A stretch of 64,000 nucleotides of DNA from the NCBI RefSeq assembly GCF_900106675.1, contig NZ_FNOB01000004.1:124001-188000 (forward strand), given 5' to 3'. Within the stretch, counting starts at the first letter, position 1; every line of letters begins with the position of its first letter. Positions 1-8,470 of this stretch are shown piece after piece. Made by a program: the position numbers and the translations under genes. A model generated the notes under the pieces. That model ran no database searches, was not told the DNA's origin, and worked only from the letters and a program-made list of their open reading frames with translations. Source of the DNA: Allgaiera indica. GTDB taxonomy: Bacteria > Pseudomonadota > Alphaproteobacteria > Rhodobacterales > Rhodobacteraceae.

Positions 1-1
1 C

Positions 2-595
2 TATGATGTTTCACGTGAAACACTGGACCGCCTGCAGGACTATGCTGCGTTGTTGGAAAAGTGGAATCCGAAGATCAATCTGGTTTCGAAGTCGACGATC
101 GACGCGCTTTGGGCCCGGCATATGCTTGATTCTGCGCAATTGTTTGACCGGCGCCCCGCGGGCGCCGCGCATTGGGCCGATCTGGGCAGCGGCGGTGGCT
201 TTCCTGGCCTAGTGCTGGCGATCTTGGCGCACGAGGCCGCGCCCGATCTGCGCTTCACCTTGGTCGAAAGCGATCAGCGCAAGGCGACCTTTCTGCGCAC
301 CGTCGCGGCCGAGACCGGGATCTCTGCCAATGTGGTTTCCGAGCGGATCGAATCACTTGCACCCCTAGGCGCGGACGTACTGACCGCACGGGCCCTGGCG
401 CCCCTGCCGCGCCTTTTGGGCTATGCCGCGCGGCATCTGGTACCCGGTGGGCGCGCGCTGTTTCCAAAAGGCGTCAGCTACATGGCCGAGATTGACGACT
501 CACTTGCGTCCTGGCGCTTCGACGTTCAGAAAATCCCCAGCCGGACCGATCCTGCCTCGGTCATCCTCAGCATCGGAGGCATCACGCATGTCTGA
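2..595 (+). CDS. rsmG: 16S rRNA (guanine527-N7)-methyltransferase RsmG, 5' end missing
   Basis: The frame is open at the left edge, so the start codon lies outside the window; 197 residues are visible and probably fewer than ten are missing. RsmG uses S-adenosylmethionine to methylate G527 of 16S rRNA in the cytoplasm. The N-terminal part ([10 protein letters not shown], then [14 protein letters not shown]) and the SAM-binding glycine loop LGSGGGFPG are typical of the family. A parS palindrome is embedded in the codons for VSRET. The stop overlaps the parA start by 8 nt (ATGTCTGA), so the genes are probably translationally coupled. The rsmG-parA-parB order is the usual origin-proximal arrangement in alphaproteobacteria. 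Confidence 0.95.
   Translation, partial: YDVSRETLDRLQDYAALLEKWNPKINLVSKSTIDALWARHMLDSAQLFDRRPAGAAHWADLGSGGGFPGLVLAILAHEAAPDLRFTLVESDQRKATFLRTVAAETGISANVVSERIESLAPLGADVLTARALAPLPRLLGYAARHLVPGGRALFPKGVSYMAEIDDSLASWRFDVQKIPSRTDPASVILSIGGITHV
7..22. other. parS: parS centromere site (perfect palindrome)
   Basis: TGTTTCACGTGAAACA is a perfect 16-bp palindrome and matches the well-known ParB binding consensus of chromosomal parS sites. It lies inside the rsmG coding sequence, about 570 bp upstream of parA. From knowledge of the family, ParB loads here as a CTP-dependent clamp to build the partition complex. I saw no second full-length copy in the window. Confidence 0.9.
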
Positions 596-1394
596 CCCGA
601 CCCGACCCCCGGGGCCACGCATCCTGGCGATCGCCAATCAGAAGGGCGGTGTCGGCAAGACGACGACCGCCATCAACCTTGCCGCCGCGCTGGCAGAGGA
701 AGGCAAGCGCGTTCTGCTGGTAGATCTTGATCCGCAGGGCAATGCCTCCACCGGTTTCGGCGTGGATTCCGACAAGCGCAAGATGACAACCTATGATCTG
801 TTGATCGACGATGCCGCGCTGGAAGAGGTGATCATTCCCACCTCGGTCCAGAACGTCTATCTTTGCCCGGCGACGACAGATCTCAGTTCGGCCGATATCG
901 AACTGGTCGCCAACGAAAAGCGCATATTCCTGCTGCATGATTCGCTGCGCCAGCCGGCGATCGACGCTTTCGCCTTCGACTATGTCCTGATCGATTGCCC
1001 GCCATCGTTGTCATTGCTTACAGTCAACGCGATGGTCGCGGCCCATGCCGTCCTAGTTCCGCTGCAGAGTGAATTCTTCGCGCTGGAAGGCCTTTCCCAG
1101 CTGATGCTGACGATCCGCGAGGTCCGCCAGGCCGCCAACCCGGACCTGCGGATTGAAGGCGTGCTTCTGACCATGTATGACGGCCGCAACAACCTGTCCC
1201 AGCAGGTCGAGGCCGATGCGCGCGACAACCTGGGCGATCTGGTGTTTCGCACCATCGTTCCCCGCAATGTGCGCGTCAGCGAGGCGCCCTCCTTCGCGCT
1301 TCCGGTGCTGGCCTATGATCCCAGCTCGCGCGGAAGCGAGGCCTATCGGGCGTTGGCCCGCGAATTGCTCGGCCGTCACGGCCGCGCGGCATAG
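588..1394 (+). CDS. parA: Chromosome partitioning ATPase ParA (Soj)
   Basis: ParA-type P-loop ATPase of 268 residues that binds DNA as an ATP dimer and moves ParB-parS complexes during chromosome segregation. The deviant Walker A motif KGGVGKTT is at residues 19-26. [11 protein letters not shown] near residue 131 is Walker B, and the short N-terminus lacks the helix-turn-helix extension of plasmid P1-type ParA. The ATG at 588 is chosen because it overlaps the rsmG stop and places the Walker A at the normal distance from the N-terminus; a longer upstream frame is unlikely. parB follows after 9 nt. Confidence 0.96.
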   Translation: MSDPTRPPGPRILAIANQKGGVGKTTTAINLAAALAEEGKRVLLVDLDPQGNASTGFGVDSDKRKMTTYDLLIDDAALEEVIIPTSVQNVYLCPATTDLSSADIELVANEKRIFLLHDSLRQPAIDAFAFDYVLIDCPPSLSLLTVNAMVAAHAVLVPLQSEFFALEGLSQLMLTIREVRQAANPDLRIEGVLLTMYDGRNNLSQQVEADARDNLGDLVFRTIVPRNVRVSEAPSFALPVLAYDPSSRGSEAYRALARELLGRHGRAA

Positions 1395-1403
1395 GAGACC
1401 GAG

Positions 1404-2318
1404 ATGAGTGACAAGAAACCCGAACGCAGGGGCCTTGGCCGCGGCCTATCCGCGCTGATGGCAGATGTCGCGCCGGCTGCCGCGGATTCGGCCACCGGCG
1501 AACCGCGGCCGCGCCGCCCCGACCTGACCGTCCCCGTCGAGCGGATTCGGCCCAATCCGGACCAGCCGCGCCGCGATTTTGACCGCGATGCCCTGGAAGA
1601 ACTTGCCGAATCGATCCGCGCAAAGGGCGTTATTCAGCCGCTCATCGTCCGCCCCGATCCCGGCAGTGCGGGCAATTACGAGATCGTCGCCGGCGAACGT
1701 CGCTGGCGGGCGGCGCAGATCGCGCAGCTGCATGAAGTTCCGGTACTGGTGCGCGATTTCAGCGATACCGAAGTTCTGGAAGTCGCGATCATCGAAAACA
1801 TCCAGCGCGCCGACCTGAATCCGGTGGAAGAGGCGATGGCTTATCGTCAGCTGATGGACCGCTTCGGCCACACCCAGGAAAAGCTGGCCGAGGGCCTGTC
1901 GAAAAGCCGCAGTCATATCGCCAATATCATGCGGCTTCTGCAGCTGCCGGATGGCGTGTTGACTTATCTGCGGGAAGGCAAGCTGACCGCGGGCCACGCC
2001 CGTGCGCTCATCACCACCGGAAACCCCGAGGAACTGGCGCGCAAGATCATCGCCAAGGGCCTATCGGTCCGCGAGGCCGAGCGGCTGGCCAAGGCCCCGC
2101 CCAAGGGGTCCCCGCGTCCGCGTGGGGCCACGGCGGAAAAGGATGCCGATACCCGCGCGCTCGAACAGGATCTTTCCGCGAATCTGGGCATGAAGGTGCA
2201 GATCGACCACCGCAGCGTTGACGGCGACGGTACGTTGACACTGCATTATCGCTCGCTCGAACAGCTGGACGAACTTTGCCGGATTCTCAGCGTCAGCCCT
2301 CTGGACGTGTCCAGATGA
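1404..2318 (+). CDS. parB: Chromosome partitioning protein ParB
   Basis: ParB of 304 residues binds parS, hydrolyses CTP and forms the partition complex with ParA. The start has a good ribosome binding site (AGGAGA, 1395-1400). The N-terminal ERRGLGRGLSALMADV is the ParA-stimulating peptide. The CTPase domain has the GERRWRAAQ box, followed by a helix-turn-helix in LAEGLSKSRSHIANIMRLLQ and a C-terminal dimerisation domain. Its target parS lies at 7-22. The last 26 bp overlap the 3' end of the convergent ybaN gene. Confidence 0.96.
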   Translation: MSDKKPERRGLGRGLSALMADVAPAAADSATGEPRPRRPDLTVPVERIRPNPDQPRRDFDRDALEELAESIRAKGVIQPLIVRPDPGSAGNYEIVAGERRWRAAQIAQLHEVPVLVRDFSDTEVLEVAIIENIQRADLNPVEEAMAYRQLMDRFGHTQEKLAEGLSKSRSHIANIMRLLQLPDGVLTYLREGKLTAGHARALITTGNPEELARKIIAKGLSVREAERLAKAPPKGSPRPRGATAEKDADTRALEQDLSANLGMKVQIDHRSVDGDGTLTLHYRSLEQLDELCRILSVSPLDVSR

Positions 2319-2640
2319 ACAGGCTGACGGCCAGCAAGACCAAAGCCTGAATGACCAGCAGCGCGGGCTTCACCCCCAGCGCGACGGAAATGCCAAAGGC
2401 GGCGGCAATTGACAGGCTTGCCGCGATCTTTCCGCGACGCGGGATCGCCCCGTGGTCGCGCCAGGCCTTGATCGGGGGGCCGAACAGGCGGTGTGCCAGC
2501 AACCAATGATGCAGCCGGTCGGAACCGCGGGCGAAACAGAACGCCGCCAGCAACAGAAACGGCACCGTCGGTAGCAACGGCAGCACCGCCCCCAATAGCC
2601 CCAGTGACAGCGCCGAAAGCCCCGCAATGGCCCAGATCAC
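2293..2640 (-). CDS. YbaN/DUF454 family inner-membrane protein
   Basis: Small membrane protein of 115 residues with several hydrophobic stretches (AGLSALSLGLLGAVLPLLP near the N-terminus, LSIAAAFGISVALGV and LLVIQALVLLAVSLFIW near the C-terminus). The central FARGSDRLHHWLL...FGPPIKAWRDHGAIPRR signature is characteristic of DUF454 (YbaN). Its function is not known. I use the GTG at 2640 because it forms a GTGA overlap with the hemW stop; a TTG two codons upstream is possible. The gene runs convergently into parB with a 26-bp coding overlap. Confidence 0.8.
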   Translation of the reverse strand: MIWAIAGLSALSLGLLGAVLPLLPTVPFLLLAAFCFARGSDRLHHWLLAHRLFGPPIKAWRDHGAIPRRGKIAASLSIAAAFGISVALGVKPALLVIQALVLLAVSLFIWTRPEG

Positions 2641-3806
2641 GCGCAAGGCTGGTCCCCCTGCAATGCGCCAAGAACCGCATTCAGAACGATCCGACCACGC
2701 GCCGTCGCGATCAACTGACCGGATTGCCGCCGAACCATCCCCAACTCCTCCAACTCCGCGATCTTGCGATCGCCAAGCGGTCGGCCGGCCAGTGCTGCAT
2801 AGCGTTGCAAGCTCAGCCCTTCGCGCAAACGCAGGCTCATCATCATCAGCTCCTCGGCCTGTTCGGCCTGGGGCAGGGGGGTGCGATCGGCCTCGCCATG
2901 GGCGCATGTCTCTACCTGTTCAAGCCAGGCCTGGGGCGCGCGCCGAGTCTCGGTCGCATATCGCTGTCCGTTCAGCGTCAGGCGTCCATGCGCACCGGGC
3001 CCGATCCCGACATAGTCGCCGCAGCGCCAGTATATCAGGTTGTGACGCGATTCCCGCCCGTCAACCGCGTGGTTCGAGATCTCATACCCCGGCATTCCCG
3101 CGGCTTCGGTCAACTCCTGCGTCAATTGATACATGTCGGCGGCCAAGCCGTCCTCGGGTAGCCCTCGCAGTCCGCCCGCCGCCGCGCGGGCGCCAAAGGC
3201 GGTGCCGTCCTCGATCGTCAGTTGATACAGCGACAGATGATCCACCGCCATCGACAGCGCCAAACGCAGCTCAGCGCGCCAATCTTCCAGGCTCTGATGC
3301 TGGCGAGCGTAGATCAGATCGAAGCTGACGCGATCGAACACGCCGCGCGCCACATCGAACGCCGCCTGCGCCTCGGCCACGGTATGAAGGCGCCCCAGGC
3401 GGCGCAGATCCGAGTCGTTCAGGGCCTGAATGCCCATCGACACGCGGCTTACGCCGGCGGACCGATAGCCGCGAAAGCGTCCGGCCTCGACCGAAGTGGG
3501 GTTAGCCTCTAGCGTTACTTCAAGATCATTGGCCAAAGGCCAGGTCGCGCGGACCTTTTCCAGAATGGCGGCGACAAGGTCGGGCGACATCAAGCTGGGC
3601 GTACCGCCACCGAAGAAAACCGACTGCAAGATTCGGTCCTTGGTTTCGGCACCAAGGCGCTCGATTTCGCTCAAATAGGCTCTAGTCCAGCGGGATTCGT
3701 CGATTTCTGCCGCGACATGGCTGTTGAAATCGCAATAGGGACATTTAGAGGCACAAAATGGCCAGTGCAGATACAGCCCGAACCCACCAGCGCGCCAATC
3801 TTCCAT
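2637..3806 (-). CDS. hemW: Radical SAM heme chaperone HemW (HemN-like)
   Basis: Protein of 389 residues. The radical-SAM cysteine motif is C18-x3-C22-x2-C25 (CASKCPYC), which binds a 4Fe-4S cluster and SAM. GGGTPSLM and the C-terminal HemN-like domain (YEISNHA, then LIYWRCGDYVGIGPGAHGR) match HemW. Family members once annotated as oxygen-independent coproporphyrinogen oxidase are now viewed as heme chaperones. The length fits HemW rather than HemN (about 450 residues). The start ATG shares one base with the ridA stop, and the stop overlaps ybaN. Confidence 0.92.
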   Translation of the reverse strand: MEDWRAGGFGLYLHWPFCASKCPYCDFNSHVAAEIDESRWTRAYLSEIERLGAETKDRILQSVFFGGGTPSLMSPDLVAAILEKVRATWPLANDLEVTLEANPTSVEAGRFRGYRSAGVSRVSMGIQALNDSDLRRLGRLHTVAEAQAAFDVARGVFDRVSFDLIYARQHQSLEDWRAELRLALSMAVDHLSLYQLTIEDGTAFGARAAAGGLRGLPEDGLAADMYQLTQELTEAAGMPGYEISNHAVDGRESRHNLIYWRCGDYVGIGPGAHGRLTLNGQRYATETRRAPQAWLEQVETCAHGEADRTPLPQAEQAEELMMMSLRLREGLSLQRYAALAGRPLGDRKIAELEELGMVRRQSGQLIATARGRIVLNAVLGALQGDQPCA

Positions 3807-4192
3807 CAGCCGCCCCGGAACGCCGTCACCTCGATCTCCACCTTCATCTCAGGGCTGACCAGATCGGCGATGATCATCGTGGCGGCAGGACGGATGGCGC
3901 CGAAAACTTCGGACAGGGCCGGTGCGATTTCGTCCATATAGGCCGAGTTTGTTATAATATAACGTGCGCGAACCACGTCGGATAGGGCAAACCCGGCCTC
4001 CGACAGCACGCGGTCGATGCTTGCCAGCGTATGGCGGGCCTGTTCCTGCACGCCGGGCGGAAAACGACCTGTCGTGGGATCGGCCCCGGTGGTGCCGGAG
4101 ACGAAGCACCAATCGCCCTGTACCACGGCTCGGGAATAGCCCAGACGCGGCTCATACGGACTGCCAGAGGAAATCAGCCTGCGCTTGCCCAT
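3806..4192 (-). CDS. RidA family (YjgF/YER057c/UK114) protein
   Basis: A 128-residue RidA-type protein; the family forms trimers and deaminates reactive enamine/imine intermediates. Visible features are the RLISSGSPYEPRLGYSRAV opening and the C-terminal IRPAATMIIADLVSPEMKVEIE, whose arginine is the conserved ligand-binding residue in active RidA proteins. The ATG at 4192 is preferred over upstream in-frame codons because it sits one base after the rdgB stop. The sequence resembles the divergent RidA subfamily, so the substrate is uncertain. Confidence 0.82.
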   Translation of the reverse strand: MGKRRLISSGSPYEPRLGYSRAVVQGDWCFVSGTTGADPTTGRFPPGVQEQARHTLASIDRVLSEAGFALSDVVRARYIITNSAYMDEIAPALSEVFGAIRPAATMIIADLVSPEMKVEIEVTAFRGG

Positions 4193-4193
4193 G

Positions 4194-4802
4194 TCATACC
4201 TCGAATATCTGCACGAAGCTGGCAAAGGCGTTCGCGCGGTGAGAGATCCTGTTCTTTTCCTCGGCACTCATCTCGGCGAAGGTTCGGGTTTCGCCGTCAG
4301 GTTGGAACATCGGATCGTAGCCGTGGCCCTGCGCGCCCCGCATCGGCCAGACAAGTTGCCCCTCGACGCGGCCTTCGAACACCTCGTCATGGCCGTCGGG
4401 CCAGGCCAGCACCAGCGTTGCCCGGAACCGGGCCTTGCGCGGCAGCGGAGCGGATCTTGCCTCGCAGGCGGCCCAGGTTCTGTCCATCGCCATGACGAAA
4501 TCGCGGCCTTGGGGTGTTTCGGCCCAATCCGCAGTATAGACCCCGGGCGCACCATCCAGGCAATCCACCTCGATCCCGGAATCGTCGGCCAGCGCGGGCA
4601 GGCCGGTGGCCTTGGCCGCCGCATGGGCCTTGATCCGGGCATTGCCGACAAAGGTGGTCTCGGTCTCGGCGGGCTCGGGCAGCTTCATCTCTTTCGCGCC
4701 GATTGCGGAAACCCCATAGGGCGCCAGCAACTCGGAAATCTCTTCCAGCTTGCCGGCGTTATGGGTTGCCACAAGCAGGCGGTCGCCCGAGAACCGCCTC
4801 AT
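4194..4802 (-). CDS. rdgB: Non-canonical purine NTP pyrophosphatase RdgB/HAM1
   Basis: Enzyme of 202 residues that hydrolyses dITP/XTP-type nucleotides to monophosphates and so keeps damaged purines out of DNA and RNA. The N-terminal [14 protein letters not shown] holds the nucleotide-binding T-x-N-x-x-K element; [24 protein letters not shown] and SHRANAF near the end are the family signatures. The start overlaps the rph stop by 4 nt (ATGA). The pairing of rdgB with rph is conserved in many alphaproteobacteria. Confidence 0.95.
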   Translation of the reverse strand: MRRFSGDRLLVATHNAGKLEEISELLAPYGVSAIGAKEMKLPEPAETETTFVGNARIKAHAAAKATGLPALADDSGIEVDCLDGAPGVYTADWAETPQGRDFVMAMDRTWAACEARSAPLPRKARFRATLVLAWPDGHDEVFEGRVEGQLVWPMRGAQGHGYDPMFQPDGETRTFAEMSAEEKNRISHRANAFASFVQIFEV

Positions 4803-5512
4803 CCCACCGCCGCCATCTGCGCCGCGACCAGTTCGGCCACGCCGGTCTCGGCCAGATCCATCAGCTTTCCCATCTCCTGGCGCGAGAATGTCGCGCCCTC
4901 GGCCGCCATCTGCACCTCGATCAGACGGCCGGCGCCGGTCATGATGAAGTTGCCGTCAGTGCCGGCCTCGCTGTCTTCGGCATAATCTAGATCCAGCACC
5001 GGCTGGCCCGCATAGATCCCGCAAGATACCGCCGCCACATGGTCGAGGATCGGGTCCGAGGTGACGATCCCAGCCTTCAAGAGCTTGTTCACAGCCAGGC
5101 GCAGCGCCACCCAGCCACCGGTGATCGAGGCGCAGCGGGTGCCGCCGTCGGCCTGGATCACGTCGCAATCCACGGTGATCTGCCGTTCCCCAAGCGCCGA
5201 GCGGTCGATGCCCGCGCGCAAGGCGCGGCCAATCAGGCGCTGGATCTCGACCGTGCGGCCCTGCTGCTTGCCCGAGGCCGCCTCGCGCCGCGACCGGGTG
5301 TTGGTGGCGCGCGGCAACATCCCGTATTCCGCCGTCACCCAGCCCAGGCCGGTGTTGCGCAGAAACGGTGGCGGGCGATCCTCGATCGAGGCGGTGCACA
5401 GCACATGGGTGTCGCCCGCCTTGATCAGGCATGACCCTTCGGCATGTTTCGTCACCCCGATCTCGATTGAAATCGGGCGCATTTGGCCTATTTCTCTGCC
5501 AGATGGTCGCAT
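4799..5512 (-). CDS. rph: Ribonuclease PH
   Basis: Phosphorolytic 3'-5' exoribonuclease of 237 residues that trims the 3' ends of tRNA precursors; the family acts as a hexamer. The opening [17 protein letters not shown] and the core ([49 protein letters not shown]) are typical and the length is normal. It heads the minus-strand group rph-rdgB-ridA-hemW-ybaN and is divergent from hrcA across a 116-bp gap. Confidence 0.96.
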   Translation of the reverse strand: MRPSGREIGQMRPISIEIGVTKHAEGSCLIKAGDTHVLCTASIEDRPPPFLRNTGLGWVTAEYGMLPRATNTRSRREAASGKQQGRTVEIQRLIGRALRAGIDRSALGERQITVDCDVIQADGGTRCASITGGWVALRLAVNKLLKAGIVTSDPILDHVAAVSCGIYAGQPVLDLDYAEDSEAGTDGNFIMTGAGRLIEVQMAAEGATFSRQEMGKLMDLAETGVAELVAAQMAAVG

Positions 5513-5628
5513 CGGGCGCTCCCTTTGTCCGTTCGCCTGCCTGATACGCGCCCGCAGGCCCGCGATGCAAGTCAGAACACGGCAAGCCCGAACACTGGCA
5601 GATTGACGCCGCGCCCGACCGCCCTTTA

Positions 5629-6723
5629 ATGAGACTCATGCAAGAGAACGCATCCCGCAAGATGGAAGGCTCAAAGATTCTGGCCGAACTGAACGACCGC
5701 TCGCGCGAGGTGTTTCGGCGTGTGGTCGAAGGCTATCTGTCGACCGGCGATCCGGTGGGGTCGCGTAGCCTGACGCGCACCATGTCGGAAAAGGTCAGCG
5801 CGGCGACGATCCGCAACGTGATGCAGGATCTCGAATATCTGGGGCTGTTGGACAGCCCGCATGTTTCGGCCGGGCGGGTTCCCACCCAGCGCGGGTTGCG
5901 GATGTTCGTCGACGGCCTGCTAGAGGTCGGCACCCTGACCGAGGACGATCGCGAAAAGATCGACGCGACGCTTGGCGTCAACCAGCGCGATGTCGGCAGC
6001 ATGCTGGATCGGGTGGGGTCCGCGTTGTCGGGGCTGACGCATGGTGCCAGCCTGGTGCTTGCGCCCAAGCATGAGGCCCCGATCCGTCATATCGAATTCG
6101 TCAGCCTCGCGCCGGATCGCGCGCTTGTGGTGCTGGTGATGGCCGATGGTCATGTCGAGAACCGCGTCTTCGCGCCGCCCGCCGGGATGACACCGTCGGC
6201 CATGCGAGAGGCCGCGAATTTCGTGAACTCGCTGGCCGAGGGGCGCACGATTTCCGATCTGCGCACCTCTTTCACGCATGAGATCAACGCCCGGCGACGC
6301 GAGATCGACGCCCTGGCGGCCGATCTGGTCGAAAGCGGGCTGGCCGTGTGGGAGGACAAGGACGGCCACCATGAGCGTCTGATTGTGCGCGGCCGTGCCA
6401 ATCTGCTGGAGGGCGCTCCGGAGGCCGAAGAACTGGACCGCATCCGCAGCCTTTTCGACGATCTCGAGCGCAAGCGTGACATCGCCGAATTCCTCGAACT
6501 CACCGAAGAAGGCGAGGGCGTGCGCATTTTTATCGGCTCGGAGAACAAGCTTTTCTCACTTTCGGGTTCCTCTCTGGTGGTCTCTCCCTATATGAACGCT
6601 GACCGTAAGATCATCGGCGCTGTGGGTGTCATAGGACCGACGCGGCTTAACTACGGGCGCATCGTGCCGATCGTCGACTACACGGCGCAACTCGTCGGAA
6701 AGCTGATTTCCGACAGGGGATAG
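5629..6723 (+). CDS. hrcA: Heat-inducible transcription repressor HrcA
   Basis: Repressor of 364 residues that binds CIRCE operators upstream of chaperonin genes. The N-terminal winged helix contains [20 protein letters not shown] and [36 protein letters not shown] follows, and the C-terminal domain ends [17 protein letters not shown] take the first ATG (5629), but ATG codons at 5638 and 5662 are possible because no strong ribosome binding site is visible. I saw no CIRCE inverted repeat just upstream. It is followed by grpE after 9 nt. Confidence 0.94.
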   Translation: MRLMQENASRKMEGSKILAELNDRSREVFRRVVEGYLSTGDPVGSRSLTRTMSEKVSAATIRNVMQDLEYLGLLDSPHVSAGRVPTQRGLRMFVDGLLEVGTLTEDDREKIDATLGVNQRDVGSMLDRVGSALSGLTHGASLVLAPKHEAPIRHIEFVSLAPDRALVVLVMADGHVENRVFAPPAGMTPSAMREAANFVNSLAEGRTISDLRTSFTHEINARRREIDALAADLVESGLAVWEDKDGHHERLIVRGRANLLEGAPEAEELDRIRSLFDDLERKRDIAEFLELTEEGEGVRIFIGSENKLFSLSGSSLVVSPYMNADRKIIGAVGVIGPTRLNYGRIVPIVDYTAQLVGKLISDRG

Positions 6724-6732
6724 AGGTTAGGA

Positions 6733-7278
6733 ATGGCCGAAGACAACAAAGACGAGATGTTCGAAGAGCAGGAACTGCAGGCCGCCGATCCGGCCGACAA
6801 TGCCGGGCTAGAGGCCGAGCTGGAGGCGCTGCGGGCCGAACGCGACGAGATGCGCGACCGGTTCATGCGCGCGCTGGCCGACGCGGAAAATGCCCGCAAG
6901 CGCGGAGATCGCGACCGCCGTGAGGCCGAACAATACGGCGGGTCGAAATTGGCACGCGACATGCTGCCGGTCTATGACAGCCTGTCCAGGGCGCTGGCGG
7001 CGGTGACCGACGAACAGCGAGAGCGGAACAAGTCGCTGCTGGAAGGCATCGATCTGACGATGAAGGAATTGCTGAAGGTGTTCAGCAAGCACGGGATCGT
7101 GCTGATCTCGCCCAAGGTGGGCGAAAGTTTCGACCCGCAGCACCACGAGGCGATGTTCGAAGCCCCGGTTCCGGGCACCAAGGCCGGCGAGATCATTCAG
7201 GTGATGACCGACGGTTTTCAGCTGCATGACCGGTTGCTGCGCCCGGCGCAGGTGGGCGTTTCGTCAACCCCGGGCTGA
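6733..7278 (+). CDS. grpE: Nucleotide exchange factor GrpE
   Basis: DnaK co-chaperone of 181 residues. An acidic N-terminus leads into a long coiled-coil helix (about residues 20-60), then RFMRALADAENARKRGDRD and the C-terminal beta domain with FDPQHHEAMFEAPVPGTKAG. It promotes ADP release from DnaK. It is co-oriented with hrcA 9 nt upstream, the common hrcA-grpE arrangement. dnaK and dnaJ are not in the window. Confidence 0.95.
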   Translation: MAEDNKDEMFEEQELQAADPADNAGLEAELEALRAERDEMRDRFMRALADAENARKRGDRDRREAEQYGGSKLARDMLPVYDSLSRALAAVTDEQRERNKSLLEGIDLTMKELLKVFSKHGIVLISPKVGESFDPQHHEAMFEAPVPGTKAGEIIQVMTDGFQLHDRLLRPAQVGVSSTPG

Positions 7279-7345
7279 ACTGTTGCCGGGTTCGGCGCTG
7301 TCTGATCGCGTGCCCCGTGAAACAGGCCGGTCCGGGCCGCCGGCG

Positions 7346-8191
7346 TCAGGCGGCTTCGGCCTGGCGGGCCATCCATAGCGCGCCGTCCAGCGCCGAACCG
7401 CGCGGTTCGCGGATGCGGTTGCCAAAGCGCCCGGCCAGGCGGCGGGCGAAATGCGGCCCCAATCCGCCGACGAAGGTGACCGGCGTGTCGCCCGCAGGCG
7501 CCAGCAGTTCGATGCAGCGCGTGATCCAGCGGTCGGCAAGCCCCAGGATGGTGCTGGCGGCGGGGTCGTCCTCGGCCTCCAGCAGCCGCGGTGCGTAGGC
7601 GCCGAAGACCGATGGTGTCGCCTTGCGCGCCAGCGCGACCAGCTCTTCCGGGCGGCCGTGGTCGTCGATCACCGATTCCAGCAAAGGCGTCATCTGTGCC
7701 AGCCCGTCCACCGCCAGCAGCGCCCGGGCCAGCAGCGCCCGCCCCAGCCAGGCGCCCGAGGCCTCATCCCCCAGGGCAAGGCCCCAGCCGCCGATCGTCT
7801 TGACCTGGCCGCAGATTTGCCCGGTGAACGCCGATCCGGTGCCCAGCGTCGCCACCACGCCGTCATCATCGCCGATCGCGCCTTTCAGCGCGATCAGCGC
7901 GTCGCTTTCGATCCGGGTCGTGGCGAAGGGCAGCGCGTCGGACAGGCGGGCGCTGTATTCGGGAAGGTTCGCCCCGGCGATGCCAAGGACCGCGTGCAGC
8001 GACCGCAGCGTCGCGCCGGTGCCGGCGATGGCCTGTTCCACGGCGCGCACGATATTGGCGCGGGCGCCGTCGGGATCGGTCACGATATTGGCAGGTCCGG
8101 ACTGGCCGCGCCCGACAATGCGGCCGCTATTCTCGGATACCGCCGCGCGGCACCCGGAGCCGCCGCCATCAACACCCACATAGAACGGCAT
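7346..8191 (-). CDS. BadF/BadG/BcrA/BcrD ATPase family, N-acetylglucosamine kinase-like
   Basis: Sugar-kinase-fold protein of 281 residues. The phosphate-binding loop VGVDGGGSGCRAAV (residues 4-17), LGIAGANLPEYS and VVATLGTGSAF are typical of eukaryotic-type GlcNAc kinases and the BadF ATPase family. The likely role is ATP-dependent phosphorylation of an amino sugar, for instance in cell-wall recycling, but the substrate is inferred. The ATG at 8191 is chosen because a purine-rich GGGGG lies just upstream. The gene converges on grpE. Confidence 0.8.
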   Translation of the reverse strand: MPFYVGVDGGGSGCRAAVSENSGRIVGRGQSGPANIVTDPDGARANIVRAVEQAIAGTGATLRSLHAVLGIAGANLPEYSARLSDALPFATTRIESDALIALKGAIGDDDGVVATLGTGSAFTGQICGQVKTIGGWGLALGDEASGAWLGRALLARALLAVDGLAQMTPLLESVIDDHGRPEELVALARKATPSVFGAYAPRLLEAEDDPAASTILGLADRWITRCIELLAPAGDTPVTFVGGLGPHFARRLAGRFGNRIREPRGSALDGALWMARQAEAA

Positions 8192-8347
8192 CCGAACCCC
8201 CTTTTTTCGGCGAAGCCTACCAAAACAATTCATGTACACAAGAGATTGTAGATCGGGCGCGTCAGAACCCCCGGTCAGGTGTGACATGGTTGCGAGACCA
8301 TTCAGCGCCGCACGCGCGGGCCCCGAGGGCGGGAAACTGGCGGGAAA

Positions 8348-8424
8348 TGGTCGGAGCGAGAGGATTCGAACCTCCGACCCCCTGCTCCCGAAGCAGGTGC
8401 GCTACCAGGCTGCGCTACGCTCCG
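8348..8424 (-). tRNA. tRNA-Pro (anticodon CGG)
   Basis: On the minus strand the acceptor stem CGGAGCG pairs with CGCTCCG. The anticodon stem-loop CCTGC-TTCGGGA-GCAGG gives anticodon CGG, which reads CCG. The T arm is GGAGG-TTCGAAT-CCTCT, allowing for wobble pairing. The discriminator base is A and the terminal CCA is encoded, giving 77 nt. A plausible promoter lies directly upstream. Confidence 0.96.
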
Positions 8425-8436
8425 ACCGTGGCGGAG

Positions 8437-8465
8437 GGGTTACCGATTCGGGCGGGCATTTGCAA
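8437..8465 (-). promoter_or_regulatory. Putative promoter of tRNA-Pro
   Basis: Read on the minus strand, TTGCAA (8465-8460) and TAACCC (8442-8437) are separated by exactly 17 bp, and the tRNA 5' end lies 12 nt downstream of the -10-like element. The -35 match is good and the -10 match is moderate. This is inferred from spacing only. Confidence 0.4.
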
Positions 8466-8470
8466 GGGGG

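Noticed and set aside
5513-5628. CIRCE operator upstream of hrcA
   Set aside because: I looked for TTAGCACTC-N9-GAGTGCTAA and saw no match.
7311-7326. Second parS-like half site (CCGTGAAACA) after grpE
   Set aside because: Only 12 of 16 positions match and the left arm is not palindromic.
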